DNA of 64,000 nucleotides, taken from assembly GCF_900107035.1 (NCBI RefSeq), contig NZ_FNOJ01000007.1, positions 62,001 through 126,000 on the forward strand, read 5' to 3'. A model generated the notes under the pieces. The model did not search any database. It was not told the origin of the DNA and saw only the letters and a list, made by a program, of their open reading frames with translations. Below, one piece after another: positions 45,632 through 54,212 of the stretch. Positions within the stretch are counted from its first letter, which is position 1, and each line of letters starts with the position of its first letter. The position numbers and the translations under genes are program-made. This DNA comes from Alicyclobacillus hesperidum. GTDB taxonomy: Bacteria; Bacillota; Bacilli; Alicyclobacillales; Alicyclobacillaceae.

Positions 45632-46063
45632 TCAGTTTGTATTTAGAAACAACGTATTGAGCACACCTTTAAGCATCGAGCCAAAGACGTGTGTAATCCG
45701 CTCGCCAACGTATACGCCACCGGTATCCATGGCCGCCGCCAAGGCGCTGTTCGACGCGTCTTGCGGATCGGGTGAAGTCGTGCTCGATCCCGTCGTCACA
45801 GGATTACTATCACTTGGAAAATTGTTGTATTCTAACACAGGCGGCTGATATGTCGTCACGCCTTCAGGTGCAAAAGCGCTACTCGTCGTCGCAGGAACCT
45901 GCGTGATAGGTGCGACGGACACCGTGCTTGTACCGAGATGGGACATAACTGTCGAAACAATGGTAAATACGGTTCCGCTAGCACCGAGCAAGATGGACAC
46001 AAAAATGACGACTGCGGCAATTTGCTTTAGCTTTCTTTGCGCGTGCTGCCATGAAAAGTTCAT
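45632..46063 (-). CDS. Hypothetical single-pass membrane protein
   Basis: This 143-residue product has a basic N-terminus, one hydrophobic segment (about 15-40), a long Ser/Thr/Pro-rich extracytoplasmic stretch (about 44-105) and a short C-terminal segment, ITHVFGSMLKGVLNTLFL. I do not recognise a family. The ATG follows AAAGGAAG. It occupies the position where bacilli often carry spoIIP, and its membrane anchor could recall that gene, but no SpoIIP amidase domain is present. Confidence 0.55.
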   Translation of the reverse strand: MNFSWQHAQRKLKQIAAVVIFVSILLGASGTVFTIVSTVMSHLGTSTVSVAPITQVPATTSSAFAPEGVTTYQPPVLEYNNFPSDSNPVTTGSSTTSPDPQDASNSALAAAMDTGGVYVGERITHVFGSMLKGVLNTLFLNTN

Positions 46064-46258
46064 CTGCGCATGCTTCCTTTCGTTCTCGCTTCTATCACCA
46101 GCCTATGCCCAAACGAAAAGAATTATCACCATACACAAAAAATCAGTAGACCACTAGGTTTGCGAGCAGGAAACCACACCGCAAGAACGAATTGGTCGAA
46201 AGAGACTTCAAGATTAGGGTTGGGCGACCAACCTGGACACCAGTGAGGGAATTTTCAG

Positions 46259-46996
46259 ATGGACAATACGATTTCGCAGAGCAGTGCGCTCCCACCACTT
46301 AATGGGACCTACGCGCAGACGAACAGCGATACGGCGCAGGTCACCAACGCCGCGCAGGCGTTCGCACTGTTGCTTGAGGCCGAGTGGGCGCTCATGTCTG
46401 GTGAAGAAGACCTGCCCGATGTAGATGCCAGCGCAAACGGAGATACCCTCGTCGGGGCTGATGATACAAGCTTCCCGGTAGATAGCAGTGGCCTGTTGGC
46501 GGCGCTGCCAAACTACGCCGGGGCGGTCATCGGCAATTTGGACTCGACCTTGCCGGATCAACTGGCTCAAGGCTCCACCGTTCTGCCGGCCACGGGCACG
46601 GGTACCAGCGACGATGTCGCATCGCTCGTCGAGCAGGCCGCCAATCGCTATGGTGTGCCTGCGTCTCTGATAAGGGCCGTGATCGCGCAGGAATCCGGCG
46701 GCAACGCAAACGCCGTCTCGGATGCCGGTGCCATCGGGCTCATGCAGTTGATGCCGACGACGGCCGCCGGGCTCGGCGTCCAAAATCCTTATGACCCTGC
46801 GCAGAACATCGATGGAGGCACCCGCTATCTTGCGCAATTGATCCAGGAGTTTGGGGGTAGCGTACCGCTGGCGCTCGCCGCCTATAATGCAGGACCAAAC
46901 GCCGTGAAGGCATATGGTGGTATTCCACCGTATCCAGAAACTCAGCAATATGTACAAAGCATTCTCGCAAAAAGCGGCATGGTGCAGTCCACCTAA
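46259..46996 (+). CDS. Lytic transglycosylase (SLT domain)
   Basis: This peptidoglycan lyase has 245 residues. The N-terminal 120 residues are low complexity with a helical segment [15 protein letters not shown]. The C-terminal SLT domain has the catalytic Glu in [15 protein letters not shown], then [22 protein letters not shown] and [13 protein letters not shown]. No signal peptide is visible, as in B. subtilis YjbJ, so export is unclear. The ATG follows a GAGGGA site. It is read divergently from the unknown membrane gene. Confidence 0.9.
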   Translation: MDNTISQSSALPPLNGTYAQTNSDTAQVTNAAQAFALLLEAEWALMSGEEDLPDVDASANGDTLVGADDTSFPVDSSGLLAALPNYAGAVIGNLDSTLPDQLAQGSTVLPATGTGTSDDVASLVEQAANRYGVPASLIRAVIAQESGGNANAVSDAGAIGLMQLMPTTAAGLGVQNPYDPAQNIDGGTRYLAQLIQEFGGSVPLALAAYNAGPNAVKAYGGIPPYPETQQYVQSILAKSGMVQST

Positions 46997-47018
46997 ACGT
47001 CTAAAAGCCAACGACCAC

Positions 47019-47050
47019 GGCCGCCCGATTCAAACGGGCGGCCTAACGTT
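47019..47050. terminator. Terminator between the transglycosylase gene and gpr
   Basis: GGCCGCCCG (47019-47027) and CGGGCGGCC (47035-47043) form a perfect 9-bp stem, with TAACGTTTT following on the plus strand. It probably serves both converging genes. Confidence 0.8.
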
Positions 47051-48091
47051 TTAATGCGTGACGAGATCCGCATCTTCAAATGTCATCGCAGGATGAAGTG
47101 CAACGTTCAAACCCTTGGCGACGATATAGGCCACATTGTCCATAAAATCATCCACTTCTTTAGGTGTGACGACCAAATTATTTTCTATCGGTTCAAGCAC
47201 TTCTTTCACCAAATGCCACTTCTCCATTGACGATAATTGATCAAACAGCGCCGTCGCCGCATTGCCGGGCACTTGTTCGCGCAGTTGGTTGAGCACGAGC
47301 TCTATGGCGTCACCGGCAATGGTAGCCGCCTCGACGACCGTAGGCACGCCGATGGCAATCACGGGGACGCCAAGCGATTCCTTGTCAAGTGCGCGACGGT
47401 TGTTTCCCACGCCGGCACCAGGCTGAATGCCTGCGTCAGACAGCTGAATCGTCGCGTTCACCCGAGAGAGGGAGCGCGATGCCAAAGCGTCGACCGCAAT
47501 CACAGCGTCAGGCCGCACGCGCTCGACGATGCCGCGCACGATTTCACTCGTCTCAATTCCTGTTAAGCCAAGGACGCCCGGTGAAACGGCCGCGATGGAG
47601 CGATAGCCCTTGCCATCGCCAAGCACATGAGGCATGTATTCGAACAGGTGGCGCGTCACAAATAACTTGTTGACCACCATCGGGCCCAGGGCATCGGCCG
47701 TCACATGCTCGTTGCCCAACCCAATCACCAAAATGGTACTTGACGGAGGGAGGTCAAGCAGATGCTTGAGTTCGTCCGCCAATACCTTGGTCACTCGCTC
47801 CTGTAAATCGAGATCCCGGTGACGCAAGCCTGGGACATCGAGCGTGATGTATGTTCCCTTACGCTTCCCAAGGCGCCGCTGTGCCGCTTGCGTCCGTACA
47901 CGCACGCGCGTGACGACAATGCCCTCGTGTTCTTCGCGCGATTCCTCGACGCCATTGACAGCTCCTTGCCGCGAAGCGAGTTCGTGCGCTTCCATCGCCA
48001 GGTCGGTGCGCGGACTTCTATGCGTAACCGACATGTGGCATTCTTTAAGCGGCACTCGCCGCCAGCGCTTACATCCGATCCGCTGCTCCAT
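47051..48091 (-). CDS. gpr: Germination protease GPR
   Basis: GPR is the aspartic-like protease, made as a zymogen in the forespore, that degrades small acid-soluble spore proteins at germination. The 346-residue product starts at ATG 48091 after GGGAGGTAAG; the family motif RTDLAMEAHE comes near residue 28. Core motifs ILVIGLGNEHVTADALGP and VIAVDALASRS carry the family acidic residues. PGAGVGNNRR is also typical. It is divergent from rpsT, as in bacilli. Confidence 0.96.
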   Translation of the reverse strand: MEQRIGCKRWRRVPLKECHMSVTHRSPRTDLAMEAHELASRQGAVNGVEESREEHEGIVVTRVRVRTQAAQRRLGKRKGTYITLDVPGLRHRDLDLQERVTKVLADELKHLLDLPPSSTILVIGLGNEHVTADALGPMVVNKLFVTRHLFEYMPHVLGDGKGYRSIAAVSPGVLGLTGIETSEIVRGIVERVRPDAVIAVDALASRSLSRVNATIQLSDAGIQPGAGVGNNRRALDKESLGVPVIAIGVPTVVEAATIAGDAIELVLNQLREQVPGNAATALFDQLSSMEKWHLVKEVLEPIENNLVVTPKEVDDFMDNVAYIVAKGLNVALHPAMTFEDADLVTH

Positions 48092-48109
48092 CGACTTACC
48101 TCCCATCTG

Positions 48110-48138
48110 TTGCGACAATGACCAGTCTGTGTTACACT
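48110..48138 (+). promoter_or_regulatory. Sigma-A promoter of rpsT
   Basis: TTGCGA (48110-48115) and TACACT (48133-48138) are 17 bases apart, about 50 bases before the rpsT start. Confidence 0.65.
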
Positions 48139-48187
48139 CTCTGTCGTCTGCATGATGACGGCTCTGCGCACTGGAGGTGAACCATCG

Positions 48188-48460
48188 ATGCCGAACATCA
48201 AATCCGCGAAAAAACGGGTTTTGGTTGCTAAGCGCCAAACGCTTCGCAATACATCCTTGAAGTCCGCTCTACGCACGAGCATCCGCAAGTTTGAATCGGC
48301 CTATGCGACGCAAGACGTCGAACAGGCGCAAGAAACTTTGCGTGCTGCCATTCGCGCATTGGACAAGGCGGTTACCAAAGGCATATTGCACAAAAACGCC
48401 GCTGCGCGTAAAAAGTCGCGCTTGACCAAGCGTCTGAACGCTTTGGCCAACAACGGCTGA
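48188..48460 (+). CDS. rpsT: 30S ribosomal protein S20
   Basis: S20 binds 16S rRNA early in 30S assembly. The 90-residue basic protein starts MPNIKSAKKRVLVAKRQ and ends in KKSRLTKRLNALAN. ATG 48188 follows GGAGGTG. It has its own promoter and a strong terminator. Confidence 0.98.
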   Translation: MPNIKSAKKRVLVAKRQTLRNTSLKSALRTSIRKFESAYATQDVEQAQETLRAAIRALDKAVTKGILHKNAAARKKSRLTKRLNALANNG

Positions 48461-48490
48461 TCAAACAAAATAAGGCCGAATGGCCGGCAA

Positions 48491-48796
48491 TCAGCGACTC
48501 GGTGGAGTCGCTTTTTGTGTTTGTAGAAGCCTTTCCACATGCCCATTGGCCAGCTCCTGGCGAGCCAATGCCACCAGCTTCGCAACCATCGGGCCGCCCA
48601 AGTGCCCGCCAACCGCCCCCGCCTGTTCCGCGGTCAGCGCGCCATTGTCCCCACCCTCCTGGTAAGGAACGTGCAATTTGTCGGCGACCAATTTTGCGGC
48701 TGAAGGTTTTTCCGGCACCGTGTACGGTACGACATGTAATTGCCCATCCTTTCCAATCGTCCGAACCGCAGGGCCGTCATTCCTGTTTGGTTCCAT
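48491..48796 (-). CDS. Small acid-soluble spore protein, alpha/beta-type-like
   Basis: This 101-residue protein contains a segment (VADKLHVPYQ, then LTAEQAGAVGGHLGGPMVAK) that matches the DNA-binding core of alpha/beta-type SASPs, where G-x-VGG-x-M-V-K follows an LT-x-x-x-x-G motif. Such proteins coat spore DNA. The N-terminal 40 residues and C-terminal tail are longer than usual, and no clear GPR cleavage sequence (E-[FI]-A-S-E) is seen. The ATG follows AAAGGGGGTG. Proximity to gpr supports a spore role. Confidence 0.65.
   Translation of the reverse strand: MEPNRNDGPAVRTIGKDGQLHVVPYTVPEKPSAAKLVADKLHVPYQEGGDNGALTAEQAGAVGGHLGGPMVAKLVALARQELANGHVERLLQTQKATPPSR
48494..48516 (+). terminator. Terminator of rpsT, inside the 3' end of the SASP-like gene
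   Basis: GCGACTC, GGTG loop, GAGTCGC (48494-48511) followed by TTTTT is a textbook terminator on the plus strand. It overlaps the last codons of the opposing gene. Confidence 0.9.
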
Positions 48797-48814
48797 ACAC
48801 GCACCCCCTTTGCG

Positions 48815-49834
48815 TTACTGTACCCGGGGTGAACTTCTCGTACTCGCCGCCAAAGCAGCCTGCATGAGGATGGTTTCCAACGCCTGCTGTGGGTCTCTCC
48901 GCCCGCGCTTAACATCGTATTCGCTGTCAGCGATCCGTCGCGTCAACATTTCCAAATCCCGCAGTGCAAAACGCTGCGCTTGTTTGGCCGCTACCCGCAT
49001 CGCAAACGGATGCACACTTGCCCGTTTCGCAAGTTGATCCAACGTCTCCCGACCATCGCCGTGGGTTTTCGCGAGCCCCATCATGCGAATCTGTCTCGCC
49101 AAAAGCGCCATCAGAGCCAACGGATCATAGCCTTGCCGGGCCAGTCCCTGCAGACTCGTCAGTGCAGCAGCAATTTGGCCTTGGGCAACGCAATCGATCC
49201 AGTCAAAGACACTGTCCTCCACACTTCTGGCTACAAGCTGTTCCACATCCGCGCGTTCGATGCGCCTGTCCAAAGCGTATACGGACAACTTCTCCATCTC
49301 GTTCATGCAATGCGTCATGCTGCCCACGCGCCGCCAAAGTTCGTGTATCGCTTCTTCCGTGATATTCATACCGCGTTCATTTGCAAAGCGCTTGAGACGG
49401 CGCAAAGCCTCCGGCTCTTTTGGTGTCGTACATTGCACGACGACATGTCGCTTGGCTGCCTTTGTTATGCGTTTGCGTTCGTCGAGCTTATCTGCGACCG
49501 TCGAGAGCACGAGTACACGCCCGGGAGCGGGATTTTCAAAGTACGCTTCGAGCGCCTCTGCATCAGATCCAGATTTACCTTGACTGGTCAGTGCAACACA
49601 ATTGCGCACATGTACTAAAGCCTTTTCAGAAAAAAATGACAAGGTATCCAGTTCTAATCGTGCCTGTTCAAAACCATCCTCTTCGAAGTCAAATCTGGCA
49701 ATGCTCGTGAACCCACCGATATGCTTAACGCGATCGCAAAACAGATCCACAAGGCCAATCTCGCTACCGTATAGCACGTAGACGGAAGCTAAGCGGTTTG
49801 CCTCCAACTCATCCATCGCTTGAAAAACATCCAA
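48815..49834 (-). CDS. holA: DNA polymerase III subunit delta
   Basis: HolA is the clamp-loader subunit that opens the beta sliding clamp. The 339-residue protein has the family pattern (VYVLYGSEIGLVDLF near the start, VHVRNCVAL, RVLVLSTVADKLDERKR, and the C-terminal helical domain with LLARQIRMM). The start is TTG at 49834 after GGGAGG. It lies between ndh and the SASP-like gene rather than directly next to comEC. Confidence 0.92.
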   Translation of the reverse strand: MDVFQAMDELEANRLASVYVLYGSEIGLVDLFCDRVKHIGGFTSIARFDFEEDGFEQARLELDTLSFFSEKALVHVRNCVALTSQGKSGSDAEALEAYFENPAPGRVLVLSTVADKLDERKRITKAAKRHVVVQCTTPKEPEALRRLKRFANERGMNITEEAIHELWRRVGSMTHCMNEMEKLSVYALDRRIERADVEQLVARSVEDSVFDWIDCVAQGQIAAALTSLQGLARQGYDPLALMALLARQIRMMGLAKTHGDGRETLDQLAKRASVHPFAMRVAAKQAQRFALRDLEMLTRRIADSEYDVKRGRRDPQQALETILMQAALAASTRSSPRVQ

Positions 49835-49927
49835 AAGTAAAACGCCTCCCCGGCACCAGTATACAACCTGACCCAGGAAGGCACATATTGAAATCGAAGC
49901 GACAGATGAAAAGCTAAGTTACAGCGA

Positions 49928-51109
49928 TTAGAGTTTCATGACATACTTGCTGCGATTACCCGCGAGGCGCATGCCGCCAAGTTCCCAAAGGTACTTCGCT
50001 TTGCTGCCTTCCTTCGCAAGTGCACCCATGACGCCCTTGATGGGTACGCCCATGAAGCTGCCGACGCCCACTTCAGCTCCCAACGAACAGAGCGTGCCCC
50101 AATCGCGCGGATGGAACGGCTCCATGGGTCGACGACGCTCGCGCAACAGAATGTTTTTCGCAGCCAGCGCACCCATCTGCTCAGCATTTTGCGCTGTTGG
50201 CGGATATGGACGACCATTTGCATCCTCGGCCCATGCACTGTCACCAGCGATGAAAATCACTTCGTCATCAACGGACTGCATAAATTCATTGACTTTCGCG
50301 CGACCGCGGCGATCAACCGTGAAGCCAGACTCGGACAACAACGGATTCGCACGGACACCACCCGTCCAAATGATCGTACCAGCTTCAACCGTTTCGCCGC
50401 CATCGAGATGAATGACGCCCTCTGTCACTTCATTAATCTTGGTACCCGTGCGCAATTTACCGCCTTTTTTGGTATACGTCTCCACGACGAATGGACGCAG
50501 ATGTTCGGCCACCATCGGCAAAATGGTAGGCATCGCTTCGATGCACTGCAGGTCAACCTTTTCCCAAGGAATGTTCAGCGACTTGCAGAGCTTCGGTAGA
50601 TAGTCAAGCAATTCGCCCATGAGCTCGATACCCGTCAAACCGGCGCCGCCAAGAGCGATGCGCAGATGACGTTCGTCGCCGTCCTGCGTATAGAGCTGGA
50701 ACTGATTATCGATATGCTTGCGAATCTCGATAGCCGAATCGAGGTTGGTGATACTCAAGCTGTACTCTTTCAGGCCTTTAATGCCGAAGTACTCCGACAC
50801 CCACCCAAGACTGTAAATGAGGTAGTCGTACGAAATATCTCCAGTTGACGTCTTCACGACTCGATTCGCCTTATCGATACCTGTCACTTCTGCAACAACC
50901 AATTCCGAGGTGTCTTTGCGCAGAACTTCTTTGATGGGAATGGCATACTTTTCACCGTCATCACGACCGCCAGCAGCCTCGTGCAGGAGGATGGTGAGGT
51001 AGTGATAGTCGTGGTTGTTGACGATGGTAAACGGGATGCCTTCCCGATCCAGATGAGCGGCGGCCATCATTCCTGCATAGCCTGCGCCGACAATTACGAT
51101 TTTGCTCAT
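49928..51109 (-). CDS. ndh: Type II NADH dehydrogenase
   Basis: NDH-2 is a peripheral membrane flavoprotein that oxidises NADH and reduces quinone without proton pumping. The 393-residue protein has the FAD dinucleotide fold IVIVGAGYAGMMAA, the NADH fold (RIALGGAGLTGIELMGEL) and FIAGDSAWAEDANGRPYPPTAQ. The motif AQNAEQMGALAAKNIL is typical of NDH-2. ATG 51109 follows GGAGAGGACGAGC. It interrupts the usual comEC-holA adjacency. Confidence 0.94.
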   Translation of the reverse strand: MSKIVIVGAGYAGMMAAAHLDREGIPFTIVNNHDYHYLTILLHEAAGGRDDGEKYAIPIKEVLRKDTSELVVAEVTGIDKANRVVKTSTGDISYDYLIYSLGWVSEYFGIKGLKEYSLSITNLDSAIEIRKHIDNQFQLYTQDGDERHLRIALGGAGLTGIELMGELLDYLPKLCKSLNIPWEKVDLQCIEAMPTILPMVAEHLRPFVVETYTKKGGKLRTGTKINEVTEGVIHLDGGETVEAGTIIWTGGVRANPLLSESGFTVDRRGRAKVNEFMQSVDDEVIFIAGDSAWAEDANGRPYPPTAQNAEQMGALAAKNILLRERRRPMEPFHPRDWGTLCSLGAEVGVGSFMGVPIKGVMGALAKEGSKAKYLWELGGMRLAGNRSKYVMKL

Positions 51110-51206
51110 GCTCGTCCTCTCCAGTTCCAGTGTCCTTGATTTCTGTTGCCCGATTGTCCGATCCGACACGGCGACAAGACCGAACATCTTCCAACGCAAA
51201 ATCATA

Positions 51207-52796
51207 TCATATCGTTTGTCGATTTACACGACTCTGTATACGCAATCTGCGATTCGCTATGTACGGCAGGTGCAGGCGTCTGCAGCATGCCATCGCGATC
51301 ACGCAGAGCAAAGCCGCAGGCAGAGGCAATGGGGGCATTTGGACGAGACTCCATTGCCAATGGGCGATTGTCCGTACGATAGCCATAACAATGGACACCA
51401 AGTTTGTGTCGAGGATACCACATGCATGCGCGAGATCGAACAAAATCGTATTCTGTGCCACTAGAGACGCGAATAGGGATAGAGCTGCCCAAAGGACGGT
51501 CAGGGGCAGCAACCAAGCAGCCATAGGTTCTAAAAGCACGGTCGCAATAGCACTATACGGTGTCCACTGGCCAAACATCCACCAAACGATGGGTAACAGA
51601 TACGCATCCACGACAAGACTCGTGATAATGGAATGGAACATAGTGCGCCACAATGTATTTAATATTTTTGGAAGGGGGTACCATGCAGGCGATGAGTTTG
51701 GTGCTTGACCTCGTACGTGCGACACCTCAACCAAATCTGTCGCCTCACACACGGCGAATGTCGCAAACATCGACAACAACGTACTCGGCTGCGTGAAGTC
51801 TGCGGGTAAGGCAATAGCGAACAACAGACAGGATGCTGTCAGCGTAACCCCGCCACCGGCCGATCTGCCTAGGCTTGTTGCGAGGATCCGATACGAGGCG
51901 GCAAAGGCGGCACGAATGATGGAAAGTGTTCCCCCGCACAGCGCGGCGAAAACCCAAATCACGGCAAGCGCATATACACATCGCGCCGTTTTCCGCCAGC
52001 GACCGGCTGCTCGCGCCGCAAACCGCCATGGTAGAAGGGCGAGGCGCAATGCGAAGGTGACATTGGCGCCACTGGCAGCGAGCAGGTGCGCCACACCCGC
52101 CGCCAAAAACGCCGATTGCGTCGTATCGGCAATAGGTGCGGACTTTCCGATCACGATGGATTCGGCCAACGTTGCACTCGCCACCCGGTTCGTCGACACC
52201 GTCTTTTGCATAGCCGCCAATGCCGTGGTACCCGTATCCGTGAACCAACCATGCCCCGTTGCCATGGGATAGGCGTTTCCACGAAACAACCAAAATGGTG
52301 CAAGCGCATCGAGCACACCTTGTTTTCTCGAAACCGACCATACATAGATGCCGTTTACCCGTACACGCTGACCAGTTTGCCAAACCGTAGAAACCGGAAC
52401 AAGTGCCAGTACGCGAAAACGACAAGGCTGCCTCAGTTCCCCTTCACTCGTTACCTCTAACCATAACTCCGTATTCCTTTGCTTTTGCGTTACACTTTCG
52501 ATCACGCCTGTCAGCGTTGTGTAGACACCCGGCTCGACCGCTGGACGGCCAGGGCACAGGCGAACATATGTGAGTCCATAAGTGCATGCGCCGATCGCCA
52601 GCGCGACGATGACCAACACCAGCTTCAGTCCGTAGCTTTTGTGTCGCAACTGGAACAGCAGCCCCAACACCGCACCGATACCGGCGGAGCAGCATACCAC
52701 CCATACGGCCTGCACGCAGTTTACACAACGATATGACAACCATTCCGCCACAATCCATAACCATGCACAACTGCATGCAACGACCGAGCGTCTCAA
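51207..52796 (-). CDS. comEC: ComEC/Rec2 competence channel, lacking the metallo-beta-lactamase domain
   Basis: ComEC forms the DNA-uptake channel across the membrane. The 529-residue protein has N-terminal hydrophobic segments, an OB-like region (about 90-190), and the competence domain with HLLAASGANVTFALRL and SIIRAAFAASYRILA-type motifs across several further membrane segments. It ends after about residue 529, whereas B. subtilis ComEC (776 residues) adds a metallo-beta-lactamase domain. No such domain is encoded downstream. It starts eight bases after comEA. Confidence 0.87.
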   Translation of the reverse strand: MRRSVVACSCAWLWIVAEWLSYRCVNCVQAVWVVCCSAGIGAVLGLLFQLRHKSYGLKLVLVIVALAIGACTYGLTYVRLCPGRPAVEPGVYTTLTGVIESVTQKQRNTELWLEVTSEGELRQPCRFRVLALVPVSTVWQTGQRVRVNGIYVWSVSRKQGVLDALAPFWLFRGNAYPMATGHGWFTDTGTTALAAMQKTVSTNRVASATLAESIVIGKSAPIADTTQSAFLAAGVAHLLAASGANVTFALRLALLPWRFAARAAGRWRKTARCVYALAVIWVFAALCGGTLSIIRAAFAASYRILATSLGRSAGGGVTLTASCLLFAIALPADFTQPSTLLSMFATFAVCEATDLVEVSHVRGQAPNSSPAWYPLPKILNTLWRTMFHSIITSLVVDAYLLPIVWWMFGQWTPYSAIATVLLEPMAAWLLPLTVLWAALSLFASLVAQNTILFDLAHACGILDTNLVSIVMAIVRTIAHWQWSLVQMPPLPLPAALLCVIAMACCRRLHLPYIANRRLRIQSRVNRQTI

Positions 52797-52803
52797 GGGC
52801 TAC

Positions 52804-53571
52804 TCACGCCCCGCCGGCTGGCGATCCAACGCCAAAGCTAAGCAAGCTCTGCCACTTGGCCAAGGTTTTTGGACCGATCCCGCGCACTTGCCCAAGGCTC
52901 TGCAAATTGACAAATGGGCCATGCGCCGTTCGGTAAGCAATGATCTCTGCGGCCCGCTTTGGGCCGACGCCGGGTAGTGTTTCTAGAGTTGCTGCATCGG
53001 CCGTATTGACATCAATACGCATCGGCGTTGGCGAGCCCAATCCTCGAGCAACCCCCGATATCTGGGAAGCGGATGTGCCATCGCCGGTTCCGCCAGCTGG
53101 TGCACTTGCCAAGACATCGATTTCTTCGCCATCCCAGAGTAAAGCTGCTTGGTTGACAGTGGCTGCGTCCGCAGCGTGAAGAAAGCCACCTGCCGCCCGG
53201 ATAGCGTCTCCGACACGCGCAGTCGACAGCACCTGGACAACACCAGGACGACGTACGTCACCATGCACATCGACCTCAATCGTACCGGGCGCCAGCCCGT
53301 CATTGGCAGTTGTCGCGTTATTTGTGCGAACACGAGCTTGTAAAGACGTACCAGGAACTTTCGTGCCGAGGTTCACCGATCCCTTCGGATTCGCGCTGTG
53401 GCCAAAGAAGATACCTAGACCAGCAGCGCACAGTGCGACCATCAGCACGCCAACAACGCGCCACCACCTGTTAAGCGGGCGCAAACCAATTTGCACCATC
53501 CTGTATTTTTCAGATGCTTCACGGTCGTGTTCCGGCTCCGGCTCCACGAGCCAGAGATGGCGATGTTGCAT
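52804..53571 (-). CDS. comEA: Competence DNA receptor ComEA
   Basis: ComEA binds double-stranded DNA at the cell surface during transformation. The 255-residue protein has one transmembrane segment (about 38-58), an SLBB domain (IEVDVHGDVRRPGVVQVL, then GDAIRAAGG), a Gly/Ser linker and a C-terminal helix-hairpin-helix domain (DVNTADAATLETLPGVGPKR and FVNLQSLGQVRGIGPKTL). ATG 53571 has GGAGGG six bases upstream. Confidence 0.94.
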   Translation of the reverse strand: MQHRHLWLVEPEPEHDREASEKYRMVQIGLRPLNRWWRVVGVLMVALCAAGLGIFFGHSANPKGSVNLGTKVPGTSLQARVRTNNATTANDGLAPGTIEVDVHGDVRRPGVVQVLSTARVGDAIRAAGGFLHAADAATVNQAALLWDGEEIDVLASAPAGGTGDGTSASQISGVARGLGSPTPMRIDVNTADAATLETLPGVGPKRAAEIIAYRTAHGPFVNLQSLGQVRGIGPKTLAKWQSLLSFGVGSPAGGA

Positions 53572-53717
53572 GTCCATCCCTCCGTGCGAATCGTTTTCGA
53601 ACTGTTGCTTCATCATTCGCGGCGGAGGCTGGTATCGCCTGTTGCCTGAACACTAGATTCGTTTAAACTTTGAAGAACGGGTCGACTGAATGCGAATATG
53701 CTATCGTAGGAAACCAT

Positions 53718-53747
53718 TTGCCGGAGTTTCGATATGTCGTGTAGAAT
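53718..53747 (+). promoter_or_regulatory. Candidate promoter of mntR
   Basis: TTGCCG (53718-53723) and TAGAAT (53742-53747) are 18 bases apart, 30 bases before the mntR start. Confidence 0.45.
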
Positions 53748-53776
53748 CATGGGTGACCGCATTGGAGGTATCCTGT

Positions 53777-54199
53777 TTGCTTACACCCAGTATGGAAGAC
53801 TACTTGGAAAAAATCTATGAACTGATCCTCGAAAAAGGGTACGCACGCGTGTCCGACATTGCGAACTCCCTTGCTGTACAGCCCAGCTCCGTTACGAAAA
53901 TGCTCCAAAAATTGGATGAGAATGAGTATGTCAGCTATGAAAAATACAGGGGGATTGTGCTTACTGCTCGTGGGCATAAGATGGGCCGGCTCATGAAGGA
54001 ACGGCATGCTATGTTGGCGGAATTTTTGCGTATGCTCGGCGTCGCAGAAGAAACATTGCAAAAAGACGTGGAAGGCATTGAACATCACGTCAGTCCCAAG
54101 ACGCTTGAATCCCTGCAAGCACTCGTGGTGTTTTTTCAGGAAAACCCAGATGCGCTTGCCGCATTTCTCGAGTTTCAGGCGGGCAGTGAAAAGTCCTAA
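53777..54199 (+). CDS. mntR: Manganese-responsive transcription regulator MntR
   Basis: MntR is a DtxR-family repressor that senses Mn2+ and controls manganese uptake. The 140-residue protein (B. subtilis 142) has the winged helix ARVSDIANSLAVQPSSVTKM and metal-site segments with Asp in SMEDYLE, Glu/His in KDVEGIEHHVSP and an upstream His in MKERHAM. The start is TTG 53777, six bases after GGAGGT; the longer frame has no site. Confidence 0.95.
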   Translation: MLTPSMEDYLEKIYELILEKGYARVSDIANSLAVQPSSVTKMLQKLDENEYVSYEKYRGIVLTARGHKMGRLMKERHAMLAEFLRMLGVAEETLQKDVEGIEHHVSPKTLESLQALVVFFQENPDALAAFLEFQAGSEKS

Positions 54200-54212
54200 A
54201 AAGACGGCGCGC

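Noticed and set aside
46214-47011. Minus-strand reading frame of 265 codons
   Set aside because: Shadow of the SLT transglycosylase gene, whose protein motifs are unmistakable.
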